A stretch of 64,000 bases of DNA from Rhineura floridana (Eukaryota; Chordata; Lepidosauria; Squamata; Rhineuridae). Where the stretch lies: NCBI RefSeq assembly GCF_030035675.1, contig NC_084489.1:71205365-71269364 (forward strand). Direction: 5' to 3'. Below, in pieces: positions 12,115-23,150 of the stretch; position 1 is the stretch's first letter; every line of letters begins with the position of its first letter. The position numbers and the translations under genes are program-made. The notes under the pieces were generated by a model that saw nothing but the letters and a program-made list of their open reading frames with translations, was not told the origin of the DNA and did not search any database.

Positions 12115-12445
12115 ATTGTAGCATCAATGGAGCAGCCTTCCAAAGGAGGCTTGCCTGGCACCATCCTTGTCATCTTTTCGGCCTTTTAACACACAAATAT
12201 AGCCTGTGCCTCACAGCTTTAAAATCTGTGCTGAACTCTGGGGGTGTGATGAGTTTTGTTTTTGTCGCATTTATGGAGTTTTTGTTTTTGATGTTTTCAT
12301 GTCTTAGCTTGGAATCATTACTCTTTTCTTTTTTACTTATTTTTTGCAAGACACCAGAGAACTTTATGTTGAGTGGAGGCAGAAATATAAAAATACCTTA
12401 AAATGAGTAAATGAGAGAGTATATAAATAAATGCTCAGAGAATTA
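12115..12445 (+). mobile_element. L2-like 3' end (degraded)
   Basis: Resembles the end of L2: ggcttgcctggcaccat, then a T-rich UTR, gcaagacaccagagaacttt and gaggcagaaatataaaaat. Divergent, with no TSD. Confidence 0.45.
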
Positions 12446-12491
12446 TTCAGAGAATTAGAATATATATGCTTATTCTCATTGAACTTTCTTT

Positions 12492-12515
12492 TACACACAC
12501 ACACACACACACACA
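12492..12515. repeat. (CA)n microsatellite
   Basis: Twelve CA units, followed at about 12,538 by a truncated P2-type core (ccagatgctgttggactcca). Confidence 0.9.
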
Positions 12516-12704
12516 AATTCATGGTATGCCAATATCATACCTCCAGATGCTGTTGGACTCCAACTTCCATCGGTCCCAGCCACTGGTGAAGGATGATGGT
12601 AATTGTGGCTCAGTAACACCCAGGCCTACCCCTGCACTAATTATATTAGCTCATTACTCTCTCTTTATTCCCTTTCCTCTTCTTACTTGACTCCACTCCC
12701 CCAG

Positions 12705-12866
<162 letters not shown>

Positions 12867-13524
12867 CCATCTCCACCACTCTTTCATATTCCATTCTTTT
12901 GTATAGCCTTTCCCTTCGCATATTGTGTCCACATTCTCAGCTCAAAAAGAAACATCTGTGATACTTTCTTCATTCATGAATATTAAGAGAGTATGGTAAA
13001 GAAAATTGGGTCCTTCCCCTCATCTCCACCCCGGTTCCTTTCTTTTCTTTTCTTACAATTCTTTGGGTCTTTGAGAAGCAAAATTGTCGCGTGAAAGCAA
13101 GCTGCTGGGAAATGACCCTAATAAATTTTTTACTTGATAAATAATGATTCCGTTCAAAAGGAACACGGCAGCTTTCTGTTCATGGAGGTGACTCCAGCTC
13201 CCTGCAGTAGGAACAGGGAGCAGAGATGTGCTTGTTCCAGTCAATCAGAAGTGACTTCAAGAGAATCCTTTTGAATCAAGATGGAGACCAAGATCCTTTC
13301 TTACCCTCTCCTTCATTAAGCTTTGCTTTGCCATCCTAACTTTTAAAGTCATGAGCCATAATTGTTGTTTTTTATGCCGCTTTCCTATATATGTACTGAA
13401 TACCACCCAAATACAATAAAACCAAATAAAAAACTTAGTATTGTTATCATCATCATCATCATGATGACTGTTATAATTCTAAATAGAAAGAGCCAATGGG
13501 TTTCACCCCATATATAAGGTCTGC
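12867..13524. other. Unique sequence with a short (ATC)n
   Basis: No gene or repeat recognised apart from an ATC/ATG run at 13,446-13,467. Confidence 0.5.
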
Positions 13525-13605
13525 CTAGTAAACATCACAAGACGTCACCCTAAGAGTCGGAAACGACTCACACTATAAGTGTGGGGACACCTTTACCTTT
13601 TTAAT
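13525..13605 (+). mobile_element. Bov-B-like SINE tail fragment
   Basis: The run gtcaccctaagagtcggaaa, cgactcacactataagtg and the end acctttaccttttt resemble a Bov-B-type 3' terminus as carried by squamate SINEs. The head is missing and orientation is inferred from the tail only. Confidence 0.4.
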
Positions 13606-13869
13606 GGGTTTCAAATCTGCTGCATGGCTCAGTTTGCCATTTTGATCAGGGAATCTTCCAACATGCACCTCGGAGAAAAGGCATAAGACGATGCTTGACT
13701 GATTGTCCACTGATGTCACTGCAGCCTTTAACTCTGCATTGAGGGTACTGCCAGACTGTTATTATCTTTGAGTGGGATTCAATCACATCCTGGCAAATTC
13801 AGGTTGCATAGTTATAGTTGATTGGGAGGTCTTGTGTACAAACCCACTTTCCCCAAAGACCAGACTTTT

Positions 13870-14045
13870 TGCGATAAGGAAAGTGAAGGCAAAATGTGGG
13901 ATAACACTTCCTTTGATACAACATTATCTAACATCCCCACAAACAAATCAGAGTGAATGCACATTAAATAGCCAACATCTAACCTCCCTGCAAACAAATC
14001 AAGATGAATGCTCAATTCATGGGTCATCTGGAAGCATGCTGAGAT
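13870..14045. repeat. Short-period repeat, AAACAAATCA motif (copy 1)
   Basis: Two units about 63 bp apart share cAAACAAATCA(A/G)A(G/T)TGAATGC. The same motif recurs at 30,500-30,905 with similar upstream sequence (tgtgggataacac / gtgtgggaaacac), so this is a dispersed family with internal tandem units. Confidence 0.6.
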
Positions 14046-14054
14046 GGTATTAAT

Positions 14055-16750
14055 CATCTTAGACCAATGGGGCATTCCTTGACCATTTGTCTACCAGCCT
14101 CAAGCTGCAATCCTGCCCCTTCAACTTCATGTTTGCCAGGAGGGTCATAGGACCTCTTTAGGGAAAAGACTGAGCCAAAGTAGGAATTGAGCACTTCTTC
14201 CTTTTCTTTGTCATCTGTTATCATTTTACCATCTTTATTGAGTAGTTGTACCACCATTTCTTTTCTCTGTATTTTACTATGGATGTATCTGAAGAAAGCT
14301 TTTTGCAGCTTTTAGCATCTCTTGCTAACCTCAGGCCATTCTCAGCTTTAACCTTCCCGACACCATCCCTGCAATTCCATGCTACTTATCTGTACTCTTC
14401 CTTTGTGGCCTGTCCTTCGTTCCGCTTCCTGTATGTGTCCTTTTTTGTTTTCAGATAATTTCTAAGCTTTTGTGAAGCCACCTTGGCTCCTTCTGCTGTC
14501 TACCCCCTTTTTTCATTGTTGGAATTGTTTGCCATTGTGCCTTTGGAATTTCCTTTTTTAGAAATACCCACCCATCTTGGACTCCTTTTCTTATTAGGGT
14601 CACTTACTATGGAACCTTACTTATCGTCATTCTGAGTTTATTAAAATTAGCTTTCTGAAGTCCAGGGCATACGTATGGCTCCTCTAAGCTTTTTCTTCCT
14701 TTAAAATCAAGAACTTAAGTATAATGTGGTCACTTTCCCCCAGGGTTCCCGTAACTGCCACTTCATCCACTAAGGCTGCAATCCAATACACACTTACTGG
14801 GAAAAAGTCCTACTGCACCCAATGGAGATTACTTCTATGTAGACATGTATTGGATTGCAGTCTAAGTCATCTGTACTGGTTAGAATCAAGTCAAGGATAG
14901 CTGATCCTCTAGTTGCTTCCTCCACTTTCTGTAGGAGAAAGTTGTCTCCAACACAAGTCAGGAATTTCTTGGAGGGGCCGTGTTTGGCAGAATTTATATC
15001 CCAACAGATATTGGGGTGATTTAAGTCCCCCATTGCTACTACATCATGTCTCATTGAAAAATTGGCAATTTGCTTTTCAGATGTTTCATCCTCATCTCCT
15101 CCTTGACTGGGTGGTCAGTAGTAGATTCCAACCACCATGTTCCTTTTAGTCCTTACCCATTTATTGTAATCCAGATACTCTTGGTGGAGCTACCAAGCTC
15201 ATCCTCCTCTATTTCTGTGCAGGGATATATATTTTAAGCATATAGCATGACTCTGTCTCCGTTTCTATTCCTTCTGTTGTTTTTGAACAAGTTCTATCTT
15301 CCAACTGCTGTATTCCGGTCATGGGAATCATCTCACCAGGTTTCAGTTATACCTATCACATTGTATTTTCCCTCCTCTTAGTTCAAGTTCATCCTGTTTG
15401 TTTCCCATACTCTGGGCATAGTATACAGACACAGAAGACCATGTGATTTATATCTGGTTTCTTTCCTACATTTTTATGAAGACTATTAATGGAGCCCATC
15501 AGAGCCTTTCTCTCAGTTCCTCTTACTGTGCACAAGCCTTTGTTGGTCATTACCACCAAGTTTACCTCTCCCTCCCCCTCTGGATTCAGTTTAAAGCTCT
15601 GCTGATGAAGCTCTTCATGCTGTGGCCAAACACATTCTCTCCAATTCTTATGAGGTGCAACCCATCACTTGATAGCAATTCATCTTCCAGAAAGCATAGC
15701 CTGTGGTCCCAGAATCCAAATATCTCGTGCCAGGACCACCTTCATAGCCAGTCATTCACTCAGAATATTTTTCTTTCTCTTTCTTTCTACTCCTTTTCTA
15801 AGTACCAGAAGGATAGATGAATAACTATCTGGACCCCAAAGTCCTTGAGTTTCCTTCCCAGAGCTTCAAAAGTTGACGTGATTTATTCGCAGCTCCACTT
15901 AGCACTATAATTCATTCCCACATGGGTGAGAAGAAAGGGATAAGTGTCAGTGGGCTTTATAAGTGATGGCAACACTTCCATCACATCTCTAACCCATCCT
16001 CTAGCATGCCTGGTTAGTCCATGGATCTTCTCGGCATACTTGGGTTTCAATCACACACAGTAGGGAATCTCCTACTACTGTTACTCTTCCCTTTTCCTGT
16101 TGTGAGGCATGGTTTCATTGCCTCTGCTTGACTGAGCTTCAGCCTCTTTCTCACTGTCCCACAGGGTTTCCTGTAATTCATCCTCTACTGGCTGTCCCTT
16201 ACTCTAATCGACAGGACCTGAAAGTGGTTTAAATAGTTCCACCGGTTCAGAGTGTCTTCTAGCTCTTCTGCTCCTAGCTGACACTCTTTTCCATGGAGTT
16301 TCCTCCACTTTGTTGTTCCTCTCCTCAACTCTCTCCTTTTCTGCTTCAATTTCTTGTTGTTCTTCCACCTCCTGTACTTCTCTTTGCAGCAGCTGTTCCA
16401 GTGTTCTGTCTCAGAACTCTTCATCTTGTCTTATACTCTTGAGTGTGGTCACCGGCTGCTCCAGGCCTCTCATGTTTTCTTCCAATAGCTTCCATCAGCT
16501 TGCACTTATTGCATTTGTACACCATGTTGTTCTCAGGCAAGAAAAGAAACATTGCACACACCTTGCAGGTCACCACCACTGGAGTGCCCTTCCCATCCAT
16601 AGTTTCTACTACCTTTTGTTTCTTTCTTTCTACTTGCATTGGATTGGAGAGTCCCGCTGGCATGTGGTGTGCCCTCTTTCCCTTTGTATCTTTCTCCCTA
16701 CACCTCCGCTGCCAAACTCTTGTTAGCTCTCCCTGTTTGCTTGCACTGTT
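14055..16750 (-). mobile_element. CR1 LINE, old, ORF1 plus 5' part of ORF2
   Basis: Read on the reverse strand, 16,430-16,620 encodes an ORF1 segment GTPVVVTCKVCAMFLFLPEN followed by CNKCKLMEA, a cysteine-rich finger known from CR1 ORF1. At about 15,900 a weak GDSL-esterase-like HVGMNYS is readable. 14,800-15,060 gives the ORF2 endonuclease block MGDLNHPNICWDINSAK and ILDLILTS. 14,060-14,230 gives the linker LLNKDGKMITDDKEKEEVL. Everything 3' of the linker, including RT, is missing. Many stops and frameshifts show age, and a family W palindrome splits it. Confidence 0.85.
14774..14866. mobile_element. Palindromic MITE-like repeat, family W, inside CR1
   Basis: Inverted ends GGCTGCAATCCAATACACAC and tgtattggattgcag flank the centre cctactgcacccaatggag. 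The surrounding CR1 endonuclease frame resumes after it (agtcatctgtactggttag). A possible CTAAG duplication lies at both junctions. Confidence 0.75.
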
Positions 16751-16751
16751 C

Positions 16752-17060
16752 TGTGTATCTGAAATATTTATATACTGCCCTACATTATAAAAATCCCAAG
16801 GCAGTTTACAAAATATATTAAAATGGCATATAGTAAAACAACAGTAACTCAAAGCATTGATACAAGAACCACAGTAGAAAAATCTATTTTAAAAATACGA
16901 AAAGCTAACTATTAAACTTAGCAATTGTTTGACGAAAAAGATAGGCCTTAAACAAATGCTGAAACACAATTAAGGTTGGCACATATTGTAGTTTGGGGAG
17001 AGGGAAATCAGAGTCTGGGTGCCACAGCAAAGAAGACCTTTCCCCTAGTTGCCAGAAGGC
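16752..17060 (-). mobile_element. L2 LINE 3' end, reverse strand
   Basis: Begins tatttatatactgcccta and reads back into the ORF2 C-terminus, LFKAYLFRQTIAKF on the reverse strand, then ...ggaagagtgggcct. Divergent and 5'-truncated. Confidence 0.65.
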
Positions 17061-17252
17061 CCACTCTTCCAACCATTGGTAGAGCATCTGCTTTGCATGT
17101 AGAAAGTTCCAGGTTCAACCCCTTAGCCTCTCCATGTAGAGCTAGGAATGTCACCTGTGTTAAACCCTGGCGAGCTGCTGCCAGTCAGTGTAGGCAATAC
17201 TGAGCTATATGGACCAGTGGTCTGAGTCAGTGTAAAGCAGCTTCCTGTGTTT
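17060..17252 (+). mobile_element. tRNA-derived SINE, family A
   Basis: Contains ggtagagcatctgctttgca, B-box-like CCAGGTTCAACCCC, agtcagtgtaggcaatactg and the end aaagcagcttcctgtgtttc. It directly follows an L2 end and directly precedes the CTAT array. Confidence 0.85.
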
Positions 17253-17271
17253 CATTTACTATTAGCAAAGG

Positions 17272-17476
<205 letters not shown>

Positions 17477-17479
17477 ACC

Positions 17480-18039
17480 TGCTCAGTGTTGTGTTCTCTG
17501 CAAGAGCTATGCCATCCAGTGAATTAAAAGCAGAAAGGGTGATTGTTCTTTTGGTCAATGAGCTGCTTTAAAAACCATAATGCTCCTCCTACAATATGGG
17601 GCCAGCTGTTCAAAGGGTCCTTCAGCAGTTATAGTGTATGAAATGGTGGGTTGCAGGGTGACTTATTTTTCATGCACACATCTTTGCCTGTATCTGTACT
17701 TTAGACAAGACCTCCACCCACCCACTCAGAGATACAAATGCTAGAACCTCTGAGGATTGTGCCGAACCCTGAATACTGATGATGTGAGCAATGCACACTA
17801 ACACAATTTTAATGGCACTCTTTTGGCCTCCGCCTCCTCAACAACAGCACCCACTGACAATCCCTGAAGCAATGGGGTGGGACTGAGCAGCTGGGACTCA
17901 CTCAGCTCACAGTGGAGGCAAGTCTACAGCTGTTTGCGCAGTCTCTCCCCCAAGCATCCTAATGAACAATGGCTACTAATCACAGTGGCTATATATTACC
18001 TCCAGGGTGCATCCTTTGGAATCCCAGTCACTAAGGAAG
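17480..18039. other. Unique sequence, nothing recognised
   Basis: About 560 bp without recognisable repeat ends, RNA genes or coding motifs. Confidence 0.5.
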
Positions 18040-18222
18040 AACAGTGGTCCCGTTGGGGGTGTCAGGTTGGGGGTGGTTGGGGGTGTCAGAGAGGTGGTTG
18101 GGGGCTGTCGAGGTGGGGCTATCAGGTTGTCAGGGAGGGGGTGGGGTGGGTCAGTGTTGGAGTGGGTGTGGTGGTGGGGTTGTGGGTGGGGTGGGGGCTG
18201 GCTTTCTGTACTGGGGTGAGTG
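18040..18222 (+). repeat. G-rich low-complexity block
   Basis: Dense GGGG and GGGGG runs separated by T, TGT or C (ggttgggggtggttggggg), with at least ten G3+ runs on the + strand. Forward frames through it are Gly/Val/Trp-rich and are not real genes. The sequence could fold into G-quadruplexes. Confidence 0.8.
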
Positions 18223-18228
18223 GTCCCT

Positions 18229-18548
18229 CAGGTCCTGCTGGTGGGTTTCCCCTAGGCATTCCACTGGTTGCTGTAGGAAAGCGGGTGCTGAACTAGATGG
18301 GCTTTTGAAGGGAAAGGGCTGTAGCTCACTGGTAGAGAATCTGCCTGGCATGTAGGTCCCAAGTTCAATCCCCGGCATCTCCAGGTGGAGCTGGGAAAGA
18401 CTCCTCTCTGAAACCTTGGAGAGCTGCTGCCAGTCACTGCAGACAAGATGGAGCTAGATGGAGCAATGGTCTGACTTGGTATAAGGCAGTTTCCGGGGTT
18501 CCTGTGTGCTTTTGGTCTGATCCAACAGAACTCTTATATTCTTATGTT
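18229..18548 (+). mobile_element. CR1 LINE 3' end split by a SINE
   Basis: Left part aggtcctgctggtgggtttc...aactagatgg stops at 18,307. The right part tggtctgatccaacagaact continues at 18,513 to tcttatattcttatg. Together they form one TTCTTATG-type CR1 terminus. Confidence 0.8.
18308..18507 (+). mobile_element. tRNA-derived SINE, family A, inside CR1
   Basis: A-box-like TAGCTCACTGGTAGAGAA, B-box-like AGTTCAATCCCCG, ctgctgccagtcactgcaga and the end ataaggcagtttcc. Flanked by a perfect 7-bp TSD GCTTTTG (18,301-18,307 and 18,508-18,514). Inserted after the CR1. Confidence 0.9.
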
Positions 18549-18555
18549 AATATGC

Positions 18556-19576
18556 TCAGACTGGTGGTGGAACCTGCTACCCTACATGTTCAAGGATTCT
18601 ACGTGCCTGATGATGTCTGAAAAGGGATAGTGAGTGGTGGGGAAATGATCTTTTGAAACAACTTTCAGAGAAAGTATAATGAGAGAGGAGGAAAAAAAAC
18701 CTTTTCCACACCTGCCCAGAGTTTTCACATTTCCACATTGATGTTTTCATCACCGGGCTTAACTGCGCCTGAATCATCAGTGAATTGCCAGGACATCTCC
18801 GATCCCTCCTTCGCTTTCCCATGGACTCATGTAGAAAACACTGTCACTGGAAACCAGCCATTTGCCCTCCCTTAAATAGACAATCTGATCAAAGGAACCA
18901 GTGACAGCTTTTATGTTGTTTTGCATTTTCATTTTTCCATGATTGTCTCCAACACATGAACGGAACGACGGTCGAAATGATCCTTTCCCCAGGCAGCATA
19001 ACTGTAGACAAAATTCTCTTGGCAGCCTGAAAAGTCTTTGAGGGTTCCCTGCACGAGCAACAACAACAAAAAGCATCTGCTGCCTTGCACTGTAAATTCT
19101 TTTCACTAAGTTGCAGAATGGTTTCGCTATTGGGGTTTTTGTGTGTGCAATTGATAGTACATTTGGCCTCATTAAATACTCACACAAAAGACCAGAAGGA
19201 GCTAGTTCCAGTCCATTATATGAGCGATAAGCAGTTTTTAAAACATGGCCTAATTAAATAATTACTCAATAGACCACAGCCATCCTGATCTGTCATGTAG
19301 CTAATGTGCAGTTTCCAAAAACTAGCTAATTAAAGTAATTACCCAATAGAGCTCAATGACTCTAAACAAGTCATTTATTTTCACTGGATACTTAGTACCT
19401 GGATGGGAGGGGAGAAATCCCCCAAACCGATGAAATTATTTTGCAAGTAAACTATTTGATCTTTTGCTAAATAACAATTTTGAGGCTTCTTTAAATTTTG
19501 CACCAGTTTTGCTCCATTGGTTTTGATAAGAAAAAGTCTGTGTCCCAACAAAGCTCTTCTTCTTCTTGAACTGATT
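18556..19576. other. Repeat-free stretch with duplicated TAATTA module
   Basis: No transposon recognised in about 1 kb. Two related segments, 19,231-19,280 and 19,308-19,357, begin GCAGTTT and each hold two TAATTA-type cores (cctaattaaataattactca and agctaattaaagtaattacc), offset by 77 bp. This could be a regulatory module. No coding signature. Confidence 0.5.
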
Positions 19577-20853
19577 CAGATAATAATAATAATAATAAAA
19601 TTTTATTTAGCAGACGCCCATCTGTCCGACTGAACGGACACTCTGGGCGACTTACAATATAAAATACAATATAAAATACAGACTACTCATATACATAATC
19701 ATCACATTATTAATATCATAACATCTCATCTGAAGACCATCTTACATTAATACAGTGTAAAACCTAACCCACCCCAGAGATCCCATAGGCCTGCCTGAAG
19801 AGCCAGGTCTTCAAGGCTCGGCGAAAAGTCAGCAGGGAGGGGGCATGCCGAAGGTCAAAGGGAAGTAAGTTCCAGAGGCTGGGGGCCACGATCGAAAAGG
19901 CCCTCTCCCTGGTCCGCACCAACCTAGCTGTCTTAGTCGGTGGGACCGAGAGAAGGTCCTATGAGGCTGATCTAGTTTGGCGGCATATTTGGTGATACTG
20001 GAGGCGCTCCTTCAGATAAACTGGGCCGGAACCGTATAGAGTTTTAAAGGTTAAAACCAACACCTTGAATTGGGCCTGGTATACAACTGGTAACCAGTGT
20101 AATTCAATCAACACTGGGGTGATATGATTGCGGCGGTGGGTCTGCTTTATTAAGCGTGCCACCGCGTTTTGTACCAGCTGGAGTTTCCGGACCGTCTTCA
20201 AGGGTAACCCCACGTAGAGCACATTACAGTAGTCTAATCGAGAGGAGATCAGGGCATGTATCACTCGTGGGAGCAGATGTATGGGAAGATAGGGTCGCAG
20301 CCTCTGTACTAGATGAAGTTGGTACCAAGCTGCCCGGCTCACTGCAGAAACCTGAGCCTCCATAGACAGCTGGGAGTCCAAAATGACCCCGAGACTGCGG
20401 ACCTGGTCCTTCAGGGGCAAACTCACCCCATTAAGTATCAGGTCAAAATCACCCAACCTTCCCTTGTCCCCCACTAGTAATACCTCAGTCTTATCGGGGT
20501 TCAGCTTCAGCCTGTTCTCTCCCATCCATCCACTTACAGACTCCAGGCACTTGGACAAGGTATCCACAGCCAACTCTGGTGAAGATTTAAATGAGAGATA
20601 GAGCTGCGTGTCATCCGCATATTAGTGACACTGCAGCCCAAAACTCCTGATGATGGCTCCCAGCGGTTTCATATAAATGTTAAATAGCATGGGAGAGAGG
20701 ATAGAACCCTGTGGCACACCACAGTTGAGGGGCCAAGGGTCTGAAACCTCATCCCCCAACACTACCCGTTGATATCTACCGGAGAGATAGGAACGGAACC
20801 ACTGTAAAACAGTGCCTCCAATTCCCAGTCCCTCCAGGCAACTCAACAGATGT
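19577..20853 (-). mobile_element. L2 LINE, 5'-truncated, nearly open ORF2
   Basis: Reverse-strand ORF2 from LGIGGTVLQWFRSYLSGRYQ through CGVPQGSILSPMLFNIYMKP to LELNP-type RLKLNPDKTEVLLV and the C-terminal KVLVLTFKTLYGSGPVYLKE. The YADD motif region at about 20,615 is preserved, but the Gln codon just before it is TAA, a single C-to-T nonsense change. The 3' end has a nested hairpin (CGCCC/GGGCG outside, GTCC/GGAC inside, 19,613-19,650) and a (TTA)n tail. Distinct subfamily from the 41-kb L2. Confidence 0.9.
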
Positions 20854-21596
20854 CAGTTAAAACTGATATTCTTGCCCTCCCTCCCCATGGCTGCCCTTAG
20901 GAAAATATACAATTAAATTCTCAATATCAAAACATTATGCTCAGTGTTGTATCTCATACGGGAAAGAAACAGCCATTGAAAATGGGAATTATACTCCTGT
21001 CTGGATTTTTCCTGCTGCCTTCTTGTTTTCTGAACAGATGCCATCTCTGGAATAAACATAGATAATCCCCCACACATTGACATAATGTGTTACAGTGTTG
21101 TGAGATTAGCCCTGCCTCCACCACCAGCACGTACAGCAGCCATGTCCCCCGACATCCATTTTTTTTTGGAAGGGACACTATGTGCATACTGATGTACATG
21201 TCTAGAACTCCTGCATGCAAATGGGACCCTGATTGGGCCATAGTTCTCCATGTGGAGGAGCTCAATGTATATACATCAGGCATAGCCAGCCTGAGGGTCT
21301 CCAGCAGAAAGTACCTTAGATAGCTCCTTGAAAGTTCAGACTAAAACCCGGACTGGAGTATTGATATCAGACCCACTAGTCTCTACTGGGAGATGGTTCC
21401 TCAGGAGCAGGGTAGAAGACTTCCAAATCATGCAGGGAGCAGACATGCTGACAGCAGGTGTCCCACTTCAAACTGCCAGCCCCATCATGTTGATGGCAGC
21501 AGGGGCAGATTGTTGGAGATGTAACTTCGAGAGCTGGGCCAACGTGCACAGGCCTGCTTTCCTGGTCCACACCATTGGCTGAAGACAGCTAGAATG
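20854..21596. other. Mostly unique; partial family F MITE arm
   Basis: A segment at 21,320-21,360 (cttgaaagttcagactaaaa) matches one arm of the palindrome at 31,704-31,825 and 43,640-43,762. The remainder is unassigned. Confidence 0.45.
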
Positions 21597-22034
21597 TAGG
21601 AGTGTGAATGGCGCTGTCCATTACATTTGTCTCCATTTCTCATTTTCCCAATCTTAAATTTCCCTCTTCATTTCTGTGATTTATTTTTTTCAAATCTTCA
21701 CAAAAATTTGTCCGCATTTTTTAGTGTGACTTTCTCCTATTAAACATATTTTTGTATGCAATTTTGGTTAATGTACACATGTGTACAAGCAATTTCCCCT
21801 CGTATAATGTATTTTTGTCTATTGCTTTCACTAATATGCACATTCTGATGCACACTTTCACCTCATATAAGGATTTCTGCAAACATTGTTTTGTTGGAGA
21901 ACTGCCTTGCAAAATTTGGGGAAGTGTGAATGTTGAGGATAGCTGTGTTTCGTGTTGCGTATTGGTTCAAGAAGTAGGCATGCGGCAGCTCCTCTTTAAA
22001 AGGCAAGGAAAACTGAATTTCTTCCCTATCCCTA
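21597..22034 (-). mobile_element. AT1 hAT-like element
   Basis: Near full-length copy in reverse orientation relative to 5,970: tctcattttcccaatcttaa near the left end, repeated aatgcatttttgta-like segments, ttggagaactgccttgcaaa, and a right end ttcttccctatcccta. Terminal TAGGAGTG / TATCCCTA fits the TAGGGATG TIR. No clear TSD. Confidence 0.7.
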
Positions 22035-22620
22035 TAAAGTGCAATCTGTTCCAGCAGCAAAACAAACCTTCTCCTGTTGATTTGAATGGAGAGAGGTGGC
22101 ATGAAACATCCCATCGCTTCTGAAGTTTAGCTTTTACCATTAGGCAGCCGTTAAGTGGTCATATTAAGGATATGAGACTAGATATTTAAATTTAGCTGGG
22201 ACTAAATGGTTACTCTAAAAGCTTGCATTAAACAATAGGCTATCAGACCTACAACATCCAGCTCACAATTAGTCCAATGAGGGTAAGAACTACTGCAAGA
22301 GTCTTTATATTTGCCTTTTTAAAAAAACTGATTACCCAAGTGAATTGATGCGAGTCTGCATTTGAATTGAACTCTAGAGGAATCAGATTACCACTCCTTG
22401 CATTTAAAATACTGAAGAAGATTATGAGGTTGAAATGTGTTTGCCTAATAGACTTTCTGCATCTACTGCTTCCACTTAAGGCCGCTCTGTGGCTTCATTA
22501 AGACTCGTAAGATGACCCATTAACGCTACGTTCAAAAGAAAAACTTGTTTGAAATGTTGAGCTCTTGAACAGAGAGTCTCAATTCAAGCTGCAGTTTCCA
22601 TTGGTTTGCTTGATGTATAC
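22035..22620. other. Repeat-free stretch, candidate conserved noncoding DNA
   Basis: No transposon, RNA gene or coding signal seen. The sequence is complex, neither AT- nor GC-skewed, for example ctgattacccaagtgaattg near 22,330. Conservation is only a guess. Confidence 0.35.
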
Positions 22621-22621
22621 A

Positions 22622-22770
22622 TCTTTTATTTATTTATTTAAAATATTTCTATCCCGCCCTTCTACCCTACAATAGGGCACTCAGGGCGGCTACAATAAAA
22701 TTGCACACATATATAATAAAATACACAATAAAAACACAAAACATTACAGTAAATTAAAATGCATAAAATA
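22622..22770 (-). mobile_element. LINE (L2-type) 3' end, reverse strand
   Basis: TTTATTTATTTATTTAAAAT tail, then CCCGCCC...AGGGCGGCT hairpin with a nested TACCCTA/TAGGG stem (22,652-22,692), then an A-rich UTR. Only the extreme 3' end remains. Confidence 0.65.
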
Positions 22771-22917
22771 CATTCACACTGCAAAAAAATGTTTGTATAT
22801 ATTTGATATTGACATACTCTGATTTTTCACCTTTTCTCAAACACACTTTCTCGTTATTTCTGCTTATGGATATTTCCTTTCCCAGTTTGTCTTACTCTGG
22901 TACCCTTCATAGAATAA

Positions 22918-23150
22918 CACAAGGGTGGGGATCCTTTGTCAGTCCAAGTGTCGCATTTCCTTCGGAGCAACATTATGGAAGTCACCTGACAGCGGTGGGC
23001 AGGGCCAGAGGCAAAAGTAGCCAAACCAAAGAATGTCAATTTTGTTTTTGCACAGTAGTGAAAACCCTATCCATAGGGTAGCCATAAGTCAGGATCGACT
23101 TGAAGGCAGTCCACTTCCATTAGCTTCTACACATACACACCCCTCTCTGG
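22918..23150. mobile_element. hAT-like fragment with Sauria SINE tail
   Basis: 22,921-23,035 (agggtggggatcctttgtca, ggtgggcagggccagaggca) looks like a degraded hAT-like repeat. 23,066-23,130 is a SINE/Bov-B tail (agggtagccataagtcagga, tcgacttgaaggcagtcca). The SINE head is missing. Confidence 0.55.

Noticed and set aside
13870-14045. CRISPR-like spaced repeats
   Set aside because: Only two to three imperfect units with no uniform spacers, in a vertebrate-type genome. It is a dispersed repeat with internal units.
17877-18296. 139-codon Gly/Trp/Val-rich forward frame
   Set aside because: Produced by the G-rich low-complexity block and a CR1 3' UTR.
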